This document shows positions 9,704 through 17,042 of a stretch of DNA of 64,000 bases, in pieces; positions within the stretch are counted from its first letter, which is position 1; every line of letters starts with the position of its first letter. The notes below the pieces were generated by a model, which worked only from the letters and a program-made list of their open reading frames with translations, searched no databases and was not told the origin of the DNA. The position numbers and the translations under genes are program-made. Source of the stretch: Mycolicibacterium llatzerense (GTDB lineage Bacteria > Actinomycetota > Actinomycetes > Mycobacteriales > Mycobacteriaceae); assembly GCF_000878195.1 (NCBI RefSeq), contig NZ_JXST01000002.1, positions 153,848 to 217,847 of the forward strand. The letters run 5' to 3'.

Positions 9704-9734
9704 ATCATATGAAAATAAGCGCGTACCTTGTCAA
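9704..9734 (-). promoter_or_regulatory. Sigma-A-like promoter for the ligase-aldolase-amidohydrolase operon
   Basis: Read on the minus strand, TTGACA (9734-9729) is followed after 19 bases by TATGAT (9709-9704). Both hexamers are close to consensus. The -10 ends six bases before the ATG at 9697, so transcription should start at or next to the start codon. The site lies between the GntR stop codon and the ligase and contains the palindrome TCATATGA over the -10, a possible operator. Confidence 0.6.
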
Positions 9735-9738
9735 GGAT

Positions 9739-10509
9739 TCACGAAGAACGGGTGCGGGTCCGCACCATCGCGGGGTCGACCACCCCGGCCGAACCCGGAT
9801 AGTGCTGGGCATCCAGCAGGTGGGTCGCGGCGAGCTCACGGGCCCGTTCGGCGTCACCGGCCTCGATGGCGTCGATGAGCTTGCGGTGGTCTTCCAGGGC
9901 GGCCCTGCGCTCGTCCACGGGAATGCTGGCGTGATCGGTGAACTGCCGTGACCAGCTCAGTTCATGCGACGACCAGAGCGCCTCCAGTGCGCCGGCGAGG
10001 ATGATCATCGTCTCGTTGCCGCAGTGCCGCACCAGTGCCTCGTGGAAGCGCCGACTGGCGGAGGTGACCAGCACCAGATCCTCGACCGATTCGACCGACT
10101 CGGCGTGGATCTGCCGAAGGACCGGCACCACTTCGCTCTTGCGGTCGGCGCGCTGCGCACACAACGCCGCGCAGGCCGGCTCCACCTGCTGCAGCGCGGA
10201 GCCGACGTCGCCGAGGCTCACCTGATTCGCGCCGAGTACCAGACCCATGGTGTACGCCACGTTGCTCGCGCTGGGCCGGTGCACCACCGAGCCGCCGAGC
10301 TTGCCGCGGCGCACGCTGAGCAGCCCTTCGGCGTCCAGGATTCGGATGGCCTCGCGCAGCGAGGGCTTACTGATCGGGAACTCGACCAGCAGTTCGTCTT
10401 CCGTGGGCAGCACGCTGCCATCGGCGAGGTCGCCGCTGAGGATGCGCCGGCGCAAATCGTCGGCCACCTGCTCGGCGAGGCGGCGGAAACGGACGTCGGG
10501 CGCGGCCAC
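9739..10509 (-). CDS. GntR-family transcriptional regulator (FadR/FCD type)
   Basis: A 256-residue regulator with an N-terminal winged helix (about residues 8-75: LAEQVADDLRRRILSGDLA, PSLREAIRILDAEGLLSVRRG) and a C-terminal all-helical FCD ligand domain containing FHEALVRHCGNETM and DHRKLIDAIEAGDAERA, which commonly bind a metal and a carboxylate. The GTG at 10509 is chosen because it gives the normal FadR length; the frame extends upstream but without family-like sequence. It lies directly upstream of, and on the same strand as, the ligase operon, which has its own promoter at the 3' end of this gene. It is the likely pathway-specific regulator, with a pathway acid or acyl-CoA as ligand (inference). 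Confidence 0.9.
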   Translation of the reverse strand: MAAPDVRFRRLAEQVADDLRRRILSGDLADGSVLPTEDELLVEFPISKPSLREAIRILDAEGLLSVRRGKLGGSVVHRPSASNVAYTMGLVLGANQVSLGDVGSALQQVEPACAALCAQRADRKSEVVPVLRQIHAESVESVEDLVLVTSASRRFHEALVRHCGNETMIILAGALEALWSSHELSWSRQFTDHASIPVDERRAALEDHRKLIDAIEAGDAERARELAATHLLDAQHYPGSAGVVDPAMVRTRTRSS

Positions 10510-10615
10510 GGGTTGAGTGTGCCAGAGAGGGGCGGCAGGGTGACCGAAGTCGTCACCCCACCGATCCGGTGTGGCCGGGGGCACGAAACGTCGTCCCCCC
10601 GGGCACACCGGAGCT

Positions 10616-10858
10616 CTACTCGTCGTCGTCTTCGTCTTCGTCCTCGTCGTCTTCGTCGAAGTCCAGATCGAGCGGGTCTTCACTGTGGGGGTCCACGGAG
10701 TACTGCTGCCAGTAGGACGGGCTGAAGTAGATGGTGTCTGAGTGGTCGGCGTCGTCGCCGATCTGGACCCAGAGAATCTGGTCCTTCTCGCCATAGCTCA
10801 GTGCCTGGGGGTAGCGAATGCTGCTGTCGACGGTGCGGATGTGAATGTTGTGCGTCAC
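10616..10858 (-). CDS. Small protein with a highly acidic C-terminal tail
   Basis: An 80-residue protein starting at GTG 10858 (VTHNIHIRTVDSS). The first 60 residues look like a compact folded unit (QILWVQIGDDADHSDTIYFS, PSYWQQYSVDPHSEDPLD). The last 18 are almost entirely Asp and Glu, encoded by a GAC/GAA-rich low-complexity run at 10619-10661. No known family is recognised. It stands alone on the minus strand, 107 bases upstream of the GntR gene and downstream of bcp. Codon use matches the genome. An acidic tail can mean interaction with nucleic-acid-binding proteins, a chaperone role or metal binding, but none of these is shown. Confidence 0.6.
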   Translation of the reverse strand: MTHNIHIRTVDSSIRYPQALSYGEKDQILWVQIGDDADHSDTIYFSPSYWQQYSVDPHSEDPLDLDFDEDDEDEDEDDDE

Positions 10859-11021
10859 GCTAAAAGTCTTGCACCTGAACACATCTGCGGCTGTTTGCGG
10901 AACGCCGGTAAAGACAACGATTGTCCGAATGGCCACGCGGCCGTCACACGTGGTTGGGCGGGCCGCTACGCGGCTCCTGGCTCGGGCTCGCCGAGTCAGG
11001 AACCGACGATGACGCGGATGG

Positions 11022-11495
11022 TCAGACGGACAGGTCCCGTCGCAGCTTCGCCACGTGGCCCGTCGCCTTGACGTTGTACTGCGCGACCTCGACCTTGCCC
11101 TGCTCGTCGATGAGGAACGTCGAGCGGATGACGCCCTGCACGGTCTTGCCGTACATCGTCTTCTCTCCGAAGGCGCCGTAGGCGGTGAGCACCTTGCGGT
11201 CGGGGTCCGACAGCAGCGGGAACGTCAGGCCCTCGTTGTCGCGGAACTTGGCGAGCTTCTCGGGCTTGTCGGGGGATATGCCGATGACGTCGAGGCCGGC
11301 CTCGTTGAGTTCGGCCAGGCTGTCGCGGAAATCGCAGGCCTGCTTGGTGCAACCCGGCGTCGACGCCGCCGGGTAGAAGTAGACGATGACCTTGCGGCCC
11401 TTGTAGTCCGACAGCTTCACGGTGTTGCCGTCGGCGTCGGGCAGGCTGAATGCGGGGGCTTTGGCGCCCACTTCGAGTCGCGGGGTCGGTGCCAC
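11022..11495 (-). CDS. bcp: Thiol peroxidase, bacterioferritin comigratory protein (peroxiredoxin Q)
   Basis: A cytoplasmic peroxiredoxin that reduces peroxides with thioredoxin-type donors. The peroxidatic cysteine is Cys49 in AASTPGCTKQACDFRD, with the resolving Cys54 five residues later, the PrxQ pattern. The end GHVAKLRRDLSV and the body match M. tuberculosis Rv2521 closely as remembered. The start is set at GTG 11495, giving 157 residues. It has an AGAAGGGA ribosome site seven bases upstream, whereas the longer frame from 11519 would begin at TTG without one. It is divergent from the DUF3618 gene, 91 bases away. Confidence 0.95.
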   Translation of the reverse strand: MAPTPRLEVGAKAPAFSLPDADGNTVKLSDYKGRKVIVYFYPAASTPGCTKQACDFRDSLAELNEAGLDVIGISPDKPEKLAKFRDNEGLTFPLLSDPDRKVLTAYGAFGEKTMYGKTVQGVIRSTFLIDEQGKVEVAQYNVKATGHVAKLRRDLSV

Positions 11496-11586
11496 CGGGA
11501 TGTCCCTTCTGTCGGCCAAGCGTTGCTGTTACGGCAAGCTGCTCTAGGGTAGAGCGCCAAGGTGCAACGCGAGCTGGAGGGCTGAA

Positions 11587-11811
11587 GTGGCTGACCGGAA
11601 TCCTGACCAGATCAAGCAGGAAATCGATCGTGCACGCGATCAGTTGGCGTTGACGGTGGACGCTCTCGCCGAGCGGGCAAATCCCCAGCGCCTGGCTGAC
11701 GACGCGAAGGCCAAGGCCATCGCGATTGCTTCCAAGCCGGCGGTCATCGCATCGTTCGCCGGACTCGGCGTTGTCGTGCTGGTGGTGGTTATCCGCAAGA
11801 TCCGCGGATAG
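11587..11811 (+). CDS. DUF3618 membrane-anchored protein
   Basis: A 74-residue protein whose first 40 residues (PDQIKQEIDRARDQLALTVD, ALAERANP) fit the DUF3618 signature: an amphipathic helix of the type I-E-x-x-R-x-x-L-x-x-T-V-D-x-L. A single transmembrane helix follows near the C terminus (VIASFAGLGVVVLVVVI). The start is GTG 11587 with GGAGGG five bases upstream. Position next to bcp matches Rv2520c of M. tuberculosis. The function is unknown; family members are often found with stress or envelope genes. Confidence 0.88.
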   Translation: MADRNPDQIKQEIDRARDQLALTVDALAERANPQRLADDAKAKAIAIASKPAVIASFAGLGVVVLVVVIRKIRG

Positions 11812-11820
11812 CCCGACTTT

Positions 11821-11985
11821 CTAGTTCCCGCGACGCGGTGTCAGCCAGCCTGGCAGCCAGCTGCGCGGCGGATTCGCGACCCGGCCAAGTCGGGTGCAGT
11901 TATAGACGATGACCAGGGTGTCGTCGGCTGCTGACACAACGTCGGCATCGGGCGCTGTGTATGCGGCGACGGCGATGGGTGTCAT
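11821..11985 (-). CDS. Small hypothetical protein, 54 residues
   Basis: An ATG-started frame of 54 codons (MTPIAVAAYTAPDADVV at the start, PPRSWLPGWLTPRRGN at the end) with a strong ribosome site, GAAGGGAG, seven bases upstream of ATG 11985. It is tail to tail with the DUF3618 gene; the stops are nine bases apart. The C-terminal part has three Trp-Leu-Pro/Arg-rich turns typical of small conserved actinobacterial proteins. No family is recognised. The ribosome site and composition make it more likely real than chance. Confidence 0.5.
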   Translation of the reverse strand: MTPIAVAAYTAPDADVVSAADDTLVIVYNCTRLGRVANPPRSWLPGWLTPRRGN

Positions 11986-12167
11986 CAGCTAACTCCCTTC
12001 AGGCGTTGTCACCTACATTTCTACACCATCATACGCGGTTTCAGCTAACTCTGTCCCCATGCCTCGTGGCGTAAAATTGCAGGTCTAGTTGATTTTCTCC
12101 GCCTTTCTAGCGATGGCCGCTATTGACGATGATGGCTGTATACAAAGTCGTGACAGGTGTTACGTGG

Positions 12168-12359
12168 CTACTGGCCGGCCGGGATTGGGCTGTGTTGGCA
12201 TGCGGCGCAGTGGCATTCGGCGCACTTCCGTGGTGGCGCCCAAGCTGCCCCGTCGTCCTGTGTGATGTTGGACACGACCGTGGGCAGTGGCAGTGACGAC
12301 TGAGCCATCTTGTCCTGTTGCGCAGCCTGGTTGCGGGGCTCGAATACGGCGCTGACCAT
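12168..12359 (-). CDS. Possible small cysteine-rich protein, 63 residues
   Basis: The frame runs from ATG 12359 to TAG 12168 and gives a 63-residue product whose C-terminal part holds KCAECHCAACQH: four cysteines and two histidines within 12 residues, a possible metal-binding knuckle. Third codon positions are mostly G or C while the surrounding spacer is AT-rich, which favours coding. A weak AGGGTG ribosome site lies eight bases upstream. It is head to head with tRNA-Lys, 44 bases apart. No family is recognised. A frame of 69 codons overlaps it on the same strand (12160-12369) and looks less protein-like. Confidence 0.4.
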   Translation of the reverse strand: MVSAVFEPRNQAAQQDKMAQSSLPLPTVVSNITQDDGAAWAPPRKCAECHCAACQHSPIPAGQ

Positions 12360-12403
12360 ACGATTTCACCCTGCGGCCATCGGGCTGTTAAGGTCTCTCT
12401 CGC

Positions 12404-12476
<73 letters not shown>

Positions 12477-12482
12477 CAGAAG

Positions 12483-12514
12483 CGAAAGCCCCCTCCTTCG
12501 GGAGGGGGCTTTCG
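12483..12514 (+). terminator. Rho-independent-type terminator after tRNA-Lys
   Basis: A perfect stem of about 14 pairs around a TTCG tetraloop (arms CGAAAGCCCCCTCC and GGAGGGGGCTTTCG), followed by TCGTCGTTT. It begins seven bases after the tRNA. Confidence 0.85.
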
Positions 12515-12756
12515 TCGTTTCTGGTCGATCCACGGGTGAATTGCTGGGCCCTTGCGTTGATCCCGCGTCCACGGCGTTCTGTACTCGAACTTTTGCGCCG
12601 TAGACGCGGAGTCAACGCCGACCCAGGCGACGCGCTGTGGCGGCGGTGGTGATGAAAACCCAAGCGGCAGAACATCGTTACCTCTGACGTAATCGACTTG
12701 CCGCGTGGACGCGGCCAAGCTTTGAGCTGACCAACCCCGATGCGAAAGAGGTCAGC

Positions 12757-13110
12757 ATGAACGACATCGTCACCGCGTACCTGAAGACGTGGAATGCCAC
12801 CGACCCCGCCGAGCGCAGCGCCCTGCTCGGTGACCACTGGACACCTGAGGCGTCCTACACCGATCCGATGGCCGACGTCAGCGGTCGTGACGCCATTTCC
12901 GGCGTGATCGGCGCGGTGCACACCCAATTCCCCGGGTTCGTCTTCTCGCTCGTCAGTGGACCCGACAGCCACCACAACCAGGCCCGCTTCCAATGGGGTC
13001 TGGGCCCTGCGGGGGAGCAGCCGCCGATCGTCGGGTTCGACGTGCTGGCCACGGACGCGGACGGCCGTATCCGGTCGGTGCACGGCTTCCTGGACCAGTT
13101 GCCCGGCTGA
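12757..13110 (+). CDS. SnoaL-like (NTF2-fold) protein
   Basis: A 117-residue protein of the SnoaL-like/NTF2 fold: an N-terminal helix (VTAYLKTWNATDPAERSALL), the W-x-x-E-x-x-Y-x-D-P motif (HWTPEASYTDPM) at about residues 29-40, and a C-terminal sheet ending RIRSVHGFLDQLPG. Members include polyketide cyclases, small isomerases and non-catalytic binding proteins, so the role is open. ATG 12757 has AGAGGTCAGC upstream. It is convergent with the GNAT gene, two bases between stops. It stands alone, and I know of no equivalent at this place in M. tuberculosis. Confidence 0.85.
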   Translation: MNDIVTAYLKTWNATDPAERSALLGDHWTPEASYTDPMADVSGRDAISGVIGAVHTQFPGFVFSLVSGPDSHHNQARFQWGLGPAGEQPPIVGFDVLATDADGRIRSVHGFLDQLPG

Positions 13111-13112
13111 AC

Positions 13113-13691
13113 CTAAGCCTCGGTGGGTAGGAACGTGGCCAGCTGGGCGGTCGCCAGCGCCTGTTCGGCGTCGTACTGCTCGAAAGTCCCGACAACACTG
13201 AACCCGAGGCGCTCAGCCAGTCGAAGTGAGGCGCGGTTGGCGGTCTGGGTGACGATCACGACAGGTTGGTCGCCCAGCTCGCCGGCTGCGTACTCCAGCA
13301 GCAGCCGTGCAGCTTCGCTCGCATAGCCCTGACCCCACGCGTGCGGCCGGAAGACATAGCTCAGCTCGAGCTCGTCGTCACCGGTGTCCAGATGACCGGG
13401 AACGTCGGTGCGACGGCGACTCAGCGTCACTGTCCCCAGCATTTCGTCGGAATCCGCGGCCGTCGCGATGTAGCAGCCGGGGCCTTCCAATAGCGTTGCC
13501 GCCCCGACCGATTCGAGCACGGCGCGAACGTCGTTGACGGGCCGCGGGCCGCCGAGATACCGGCGCACCCGTTCGTCGGTCTGTGTTTCGATCAGGCCTT
13601 CGGCGTCGCCGTCTCGGGCTTTGCGCAGGCGAACTCGGGGCCCTTCGAGACAGACTGCTCGCAACTCAACGGCGTCACCCACGTTCACCAC
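13113..13691 (-). CDS. GNAT-family N-acetyltransferase (RimJ/RimL type)
   Basis: An acetyl-CoA-dependent N-acetyltransferase of about 192 residues. The acetyl-CoA loop is RPHAWGQGYASEAARLLLEY, preceded by the LELSYVF strand and followed by the NRASLRLAERLGF motif of the RimJ/RimL subgroup. The substrate could be a ribosomal protein terminus, an amino group on a metabolite or an antibiotic; nothing here decides. The start is uncertain: GTG 13691 (VVNVGDAVELR) is used, with other GTG/TTG codons just inside. The open frame extends further upstream through the tRNA-His gene, but that part (VVQLVEHQVVILGVAG) is translated tRNA and is excluded. Confidence 0.85.
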   Translation of the reverse strand: MVNVGDAVELRAVCLEGPRVRLRKARDGDAEGLIETQTDERVRRYLGGPRPVNDVRAVLESVGAATLLEGPGCYIATAADSDEMLGTVTLSRRRTDVPGHLDTGDDELELSYVFRPHAWGQGYASEAARLLLEYAAGELGDQPVVIVTQTANRASLRLAERLGFSVVGTFEQYDAEQALATAQLATFLPTEA

Positions 13692-13771
13692 TGTGCCAGC
13701 AGGGCGGGTGACCCCCGGAAAACAAACATCGCCCCACCCGCGTTTGCAGGTGAGGCGATGTTCTACCTCGG

Positions 13772-13845
13772 GGTGGCTGACGGGACTTGAACCCGCGACA
13801 CCCAGGATCACAACCTGGTGCTCTACCAGCTGAACTACAGCCACC
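13772..13845 (-). tRNA. tRNA-His (GTG anticodon)
   Basis: On the minus strand the acceptor stem is GTGGCTG/CAGCCAC, with the extra G(-1) at 13845 opposite discriminator C73 at 13772, the hallmark of tRNA-His. The anticodon GTG is at 13811-13809 in a CCAGG/CCTGG stem, and the T-arm is CGGGTTCAAGTCCCG. CCA is not encoded. It lies just downstream of orn on the same strand, as in other mycobacteria. Confidence 0.97.
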
Positions 13846-13901
13846 ATTGCTGCGGACCTTTCGGCGCTAGCAGCGTCGTAGATATTAGCGCCTTCGGCTC
13901 G

Positions 13902-14531
13902 CTAAGCCGAATCGGTTACCGCCGAATCGTTCGTCGGCGGGCCCAGCTCGCCCGCGACGGCGGCGATTTCGCTGGTAGACGGGCCGGGTGCGGGCACGAA
14001 CGCGGTGCCGCGGTAGTACTTCAACTCGCGGATGGACTCGTGGATGTCGGCCAGTGCGCGGTGCGCGAGACCCTTGTCCGGCTGCCCGAAGTAGATGCGC
14101 GGGTACCAGCGGCGGCACAGTTCCTTGATCGAGCTGACGTCGATCATCCGGTAGTGCAGAAACTCGTCGAGGCGCGGCATGTCCCGCGCGATGAAGCCGC
14201 GGTCGGTGGCAATCGAATTGCCGGCCAGGGGAGCGGTTTTGGCCTGCCCGATGTGGCTGCGGATGTAGTCCAGCACCATCTGCTCGGCTTCTTCGAGGGT
14301 TACGGAGGAGGTCCGTACCTCGTTGATCAGGCCCGAGCGGGTGTGCATCTTCATCACTACGTCAGCCATACCGTCGAGTGCGGCATCGTCGGTGTGGATC
14401 ACTACGTCCACGCCTTCGCCCAGCACGTTCAGGTCGCTGTCGGTGACCAATGCCGCGATCTCGATGAGCCGGTCGGACTTGAGATCCAGCCCCGTCATCT
14501 CGCAATCGATCCATACAAGTTCGTCACGCAC
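13902..14531 (-). CDS. orn: Oligoribonuclease
   Basis: A DEDDh 3'-5' exonuclease of 209 residues that degrades 2-5 nucleotide RNAs and linearised cyclic dinucleotides to mononucleotides. [15 protein letters not shown] holds Asp9 and Glu11 of the first exonuclease motif; the [19 protein letters not shown] segment holds the second acidic residue; [11 protein letters not shown] holds the final His and Asp. The block [20 protein letters not shown] is diagnostic. GTG 14531 (VRDELVW) fits the family N terminus; the frame is open 17 codons further but unlike the family. It is divergent from the HerA-like ATPase gene. tRNA-His follows downstream. Confidence 0.96.
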   Translation of the reverse strand: MRDELVWIDCEMTGLDLKSDRLIEIAALVTDSDLNVLGEGVDVVIHTDDAALDGMADVVMKMHTRSGLINEVRTSSVTLEEAEQMVLDYIRSHIGQAKTAPLAGNSIATDRGFIARDMPRLDEFLHYRMIDVSSIKELCRRWYPRIYFGQPDKGLAHRALADIHESIRELKYYRGTAFVPAPGPSTSEIAAVAGELGPPTNDSAVTDSA

Positions 14532-14611
14532 GGTGTTCCAGACTATTCCCAGCCCATCAACGGGGTGTCCATACCCGGCCACCAGGGATCCGACGAAGTA
14601 TGGTCAGGCGC

Positions 14612-16198
14612 ATGACGACAGCATCGAATGCATCCCCCGCGCAGCAGATCGCCGCTGGTTACGCCGTCACCGGCCAGGCGCTGAACCTGGGCGCGGTCGT
14701 CGTCGACGGGACCGTCGACCCGAGTGCTCAGGTCAAGATTCCACTGGCCACCATCAACCGCCACGGCCTGATCGCCGGCGCGACCGGCACCGGCAAGACC
14801 AAGACGCTCCAGGTCATCGCCGAGCAACTGTCGACGGCCGGGGTGCCCGTCGTGATGGCCGACGTCAAGGGCGACCTGTCGGGGCTCGCGCAGCCGGGCG
14901 CAGCCAACGACAAGACCGCGCAGCGCGCCACCGACACCGGCGACGACTGGACGCCGAGCGCGTTCCCCGTCGAGTTCCTGTCCCTGGGGACGACGGGCGT
15001 CGGCGTCCCGGTGCGCGCGACCGTCACCAGCTTCGGGCCGATCCTGCTGTCGAAAGTGCTGGGGCTCAACCAGACCCAGGAGTCGACTCTCGGACTGATC
15101 TTCCACTGGGCAGACCAGAAGCGCCTGCTGCTCGATGATCTGAAGGATTTGCGTGGCGTCATCCAGTTCCTGACCAGTGATGAAGGCAAAGAGGAGCTCA
15201 AGGCGCTCGGCGCGGTGTCGCCCGCCACGGCGGGCGTCATCTTGCGTGCGCTGATAAACCTGGAGGCCGAGGGCGGCGACACCTTCTTCGGATTGCCCGA
15301 GCTCAAGCCCGAGGATCTGATGCGGCTGGACCCGCAGGGGCGCGGCATCATCACGCTGCTGGAGCTGGGTAGCCAGGCCGCGCGGCCGGTGTTGTTCTCG
15401 ACGTTCCTGATGTGGGTGCTGGCCGACCTGTTCACGACGCTGCCGGAGATCGGTGACGCCGACAAGCCGAAGCTGGTCTTCTTCTTCGACGAGGCGCACC
15501 TGCTGTTCGCCGACGCGTCGAAGGCGTTCCTGGACCAGGTCGAGCAGACGGTGAAACTGATCCGCTCCAAGGGCGTCGGCGTCTTCTTCTGCACGCAGCT
15601 GCCCACCGACATCCCCAACGACGTGCTCAGCCAGCTGGGCGCGCGCGTTCAGCACGCGATCCGGGCATTCACCCCGGATGACCAGAAGGCGCTGACGAAG
15701 ACGGTCCGGACCTACCCGAAGACGTCCGTCTACGACCTGGAGTCGGCGCTGACGTCGCTCGGGATCGGTGAGGCGGTTGTCACGGTGCTCTCCGAGGTCG
15801 GTGCGCCGACCCCGGTGGCCTGGACTCGCCTGCGGGCGCCGCGATCACTGATGGGCACGATCGGCCCCGACGCCATCGCTGCGGCGGCCAAGGCCAGTCC
15901 GTTGCAAGCGACGTACGGAGCCACCGTCGACCGCGACTCGGCCTACGAGCATCTGTCCGCGCAGCCGGTGGCGGCTGGTGGCGCCGCCCCGACTGGCGAC
16001 CCGGCAGCACCCGCTCCCGCGCCGGCCGAAGAGCCCGACCTCACCGCGTCCGGCCGCGTCGAGGTCGAGGCCGAGGGGCCCGGCATGGTCTCGGAGGTGC
16101 TGCAGAGCACCGCCTTCAAGAGCTTCCTGCGGTCCGCGGCGACCGTGGCCGGCCGCGAGATCACCCGCAGCCTGTTCGGCACGACCCGCCGACGGTAA
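14612..16198 (+). CDS. HerA-like helicase/ATPase, DUF853 family
   Basis: A 528-residue P-loop ATPase of the HerA/DUF853 family. Walker A is GATGTGKT at residues 56-63; Walker B is KLVFFFDEAHLLF near residue 290, followed by LIRSKGVGVFFCTQLPTDIP (sensor region). The C terminus has an Ala/Pro-rich linker and a short conserved tail (FLRSAATVAGREITRSLFGT). These proteins resemble DNA-translocating ATPases, but the biological role of the DUF853 group is not established. The order matches Rv2510c. ATG 14612 is preferred; an in-frame ATG at 14600 is possible. It is convergent with the SDR gene, four bases between stops. Confidence 0.93.
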   Translation: MTTASNASPAQQIAAGYAVTGQALNLGAVVVDGTVDPSAQVKIPLATINRHGLIAGATGTGKTKTLQVIAEQLSTAGVPVVMADVKGDLSGLAQPGAANDKTAQRATDTGDDWTPSAFPVEFLSLGTTGVGVPVRATVTSFGPILLSKVLGLNQTQESTLGLIFHWADQKRLLLDDLKDLRGVIQFLTSDEGKEELKALGAVSPATAGVILRALINLEAEGGDTFFGLPELKPEDLMRLDPQGRGIITLLELGSQAARPVLFSTFLMWVLADLFTTLPEIGDADKPKLVFFFDEAHLLFADASKAFLDQVEQTVKLIRSKGVGVFFCTQLPTDIPNDVLSQLGARVQHAIRAFTPDDQKALTKTVRTYPKTSVYDLESALTSLGIGEAVVTVLSEVGAPTPVAWTRLRAPRSLMGTIGPDAIAAAAKASPLQATYGATVDRDSAYEHLSAQPVAAGGAAPTGDPAAPAPAPAEEPDLTASGRVEVEAEGPGMVSEVLQSTAFKSFLRSAATVAGREITRSLFGTTRRR

Positions 16199-16202
16199 AG
16201 GC

Positions 16203-17009
16203 CTACGAGCCGCCGAGCTTCTTGTAGACCGCGCCGACGATCGGCGCGACGATCGAGCGCGGGGCGTAACCGCTCGCGGCCGACATGGCCTTGGACGTCA
16301 GACCGGGCACGACGCGCATCTTGTTGCGCTCCAGGCCGTCCAGCGAGACCCGGGCGGTGTACTCGGTGTCGATCCAGAGGAAGTCGGGGATCAGCCGCTC
16401 GACCAGTGACTGCTCGGACGGGTCGGGCAGCTCGGTGCGCACCGGTCCGGGCGCCAGCAGCGTGACGTTGACGCCGTGCGGCTTGAGCTCACCGCGCAGC
16501 GATTCGCTGAAGGTGTTGGCGAATGCCTTGGACGCGGCGTAGGTCGCGTTGTTCGGGATGGGCGAGTTGCCCGCGGCCGAACCGGAGATCAGGATGCCGC
16601 CGCCGTGACGCGAGATCATGCCGGGCAGGACAGCGAGCACCAGGTCGTGCACGCCCTGGACGTTGAGCTGCACCTGCGCCTTCTCGCCCTCGACGGGCAG
16701 CTCGGCGACGGTGCCGAACGTCGCGGTACCGGCGTTGGCGCACAGGATGGAGATGTTGCGCTGGGCCAGCTCGTCGCAGAGCTTGTCGCGGTCGGCCGGG
16801 TCGGTCAGGTCGCAGGCCCGGACCTCGACGGTGACGCCGTACCGGTCGGTGATGCGCTGGGCGACCTCGGCCAGCACCTCGGCGCGACGAGCCGTGATGA
16901 TCAGATGGTGGCCGCGGGCGGCGAGTTCGGTGGCCAGCGCTTCACCGATGTTCTGAGAGGCGCCGGTGACGACGGCGCGGGCGTCGGGACTGGGAGCGGG
17001 TACAGGCAT
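16203..17009 (-). CDS. Short-chain dehydrogenase/reductase (Rv2509-like mycolate reductase family)
   Basis: A 268-residue classical SDR: cofactor loop VVTGASQNIGEALA (TGxxxxIG), NAG in LCANAGTATF, catalytic Ser in LISGSAAG, and YAASK as the Y-x-x-x-K pair. The PGPVRTE loop follows. Length and context are those of Rv2509; its M. smegmatis counterpart (MSMEG_4722) has been described as reducing the beta-keto mycolate made by Pks13, so a role in mycolic acid maturation is likely by homology. ATG 17009 (MPVPAPSPD) is used; the longer frame is not family-like. It is divergent from the MFS gene with 33 bases between starts, so the promoters overlap. Confidence 0.9.
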   Translation of the reverse strand: MPVPAPSPDARAVVTGASQNIGEALATELAARGHHLIITARRAEVLAEVAQRITDRYGVTVEVRACDLTDPADRDKLCDELAQRNISILCANAGTATFGTVAELPVEGEKAQVQLNVQGVHDLVLAVLPGMISRHGGGILISGSAAGNSPIPNNATYAASKAFANTFSESLRGELKPHGVNVTLLAPGPVRTELPDPSEQSLVERLIPDFLWIDTEYTARVSLDGLERNKMRVVPGLTSKAMSAASGYAPRSIVAPIVGAVYKKLGGS

Positions 17010-17042
17010 GGGTGCAATCGTAGGGACCAATAGAGTGGCGGC

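Noticed and set aside
10619..10661. Trinucleotide-like repeat considered as a mobile or CRISPR-type repeat
   Set aside because: It is the low-complexity Asp/Glu codon run at the end of the small acidic protein.
13692..13847. N-terminal extension of the GNAT protein
   Set aside because: Those codons are the tRNA-His gene read as protein, a known artefact.
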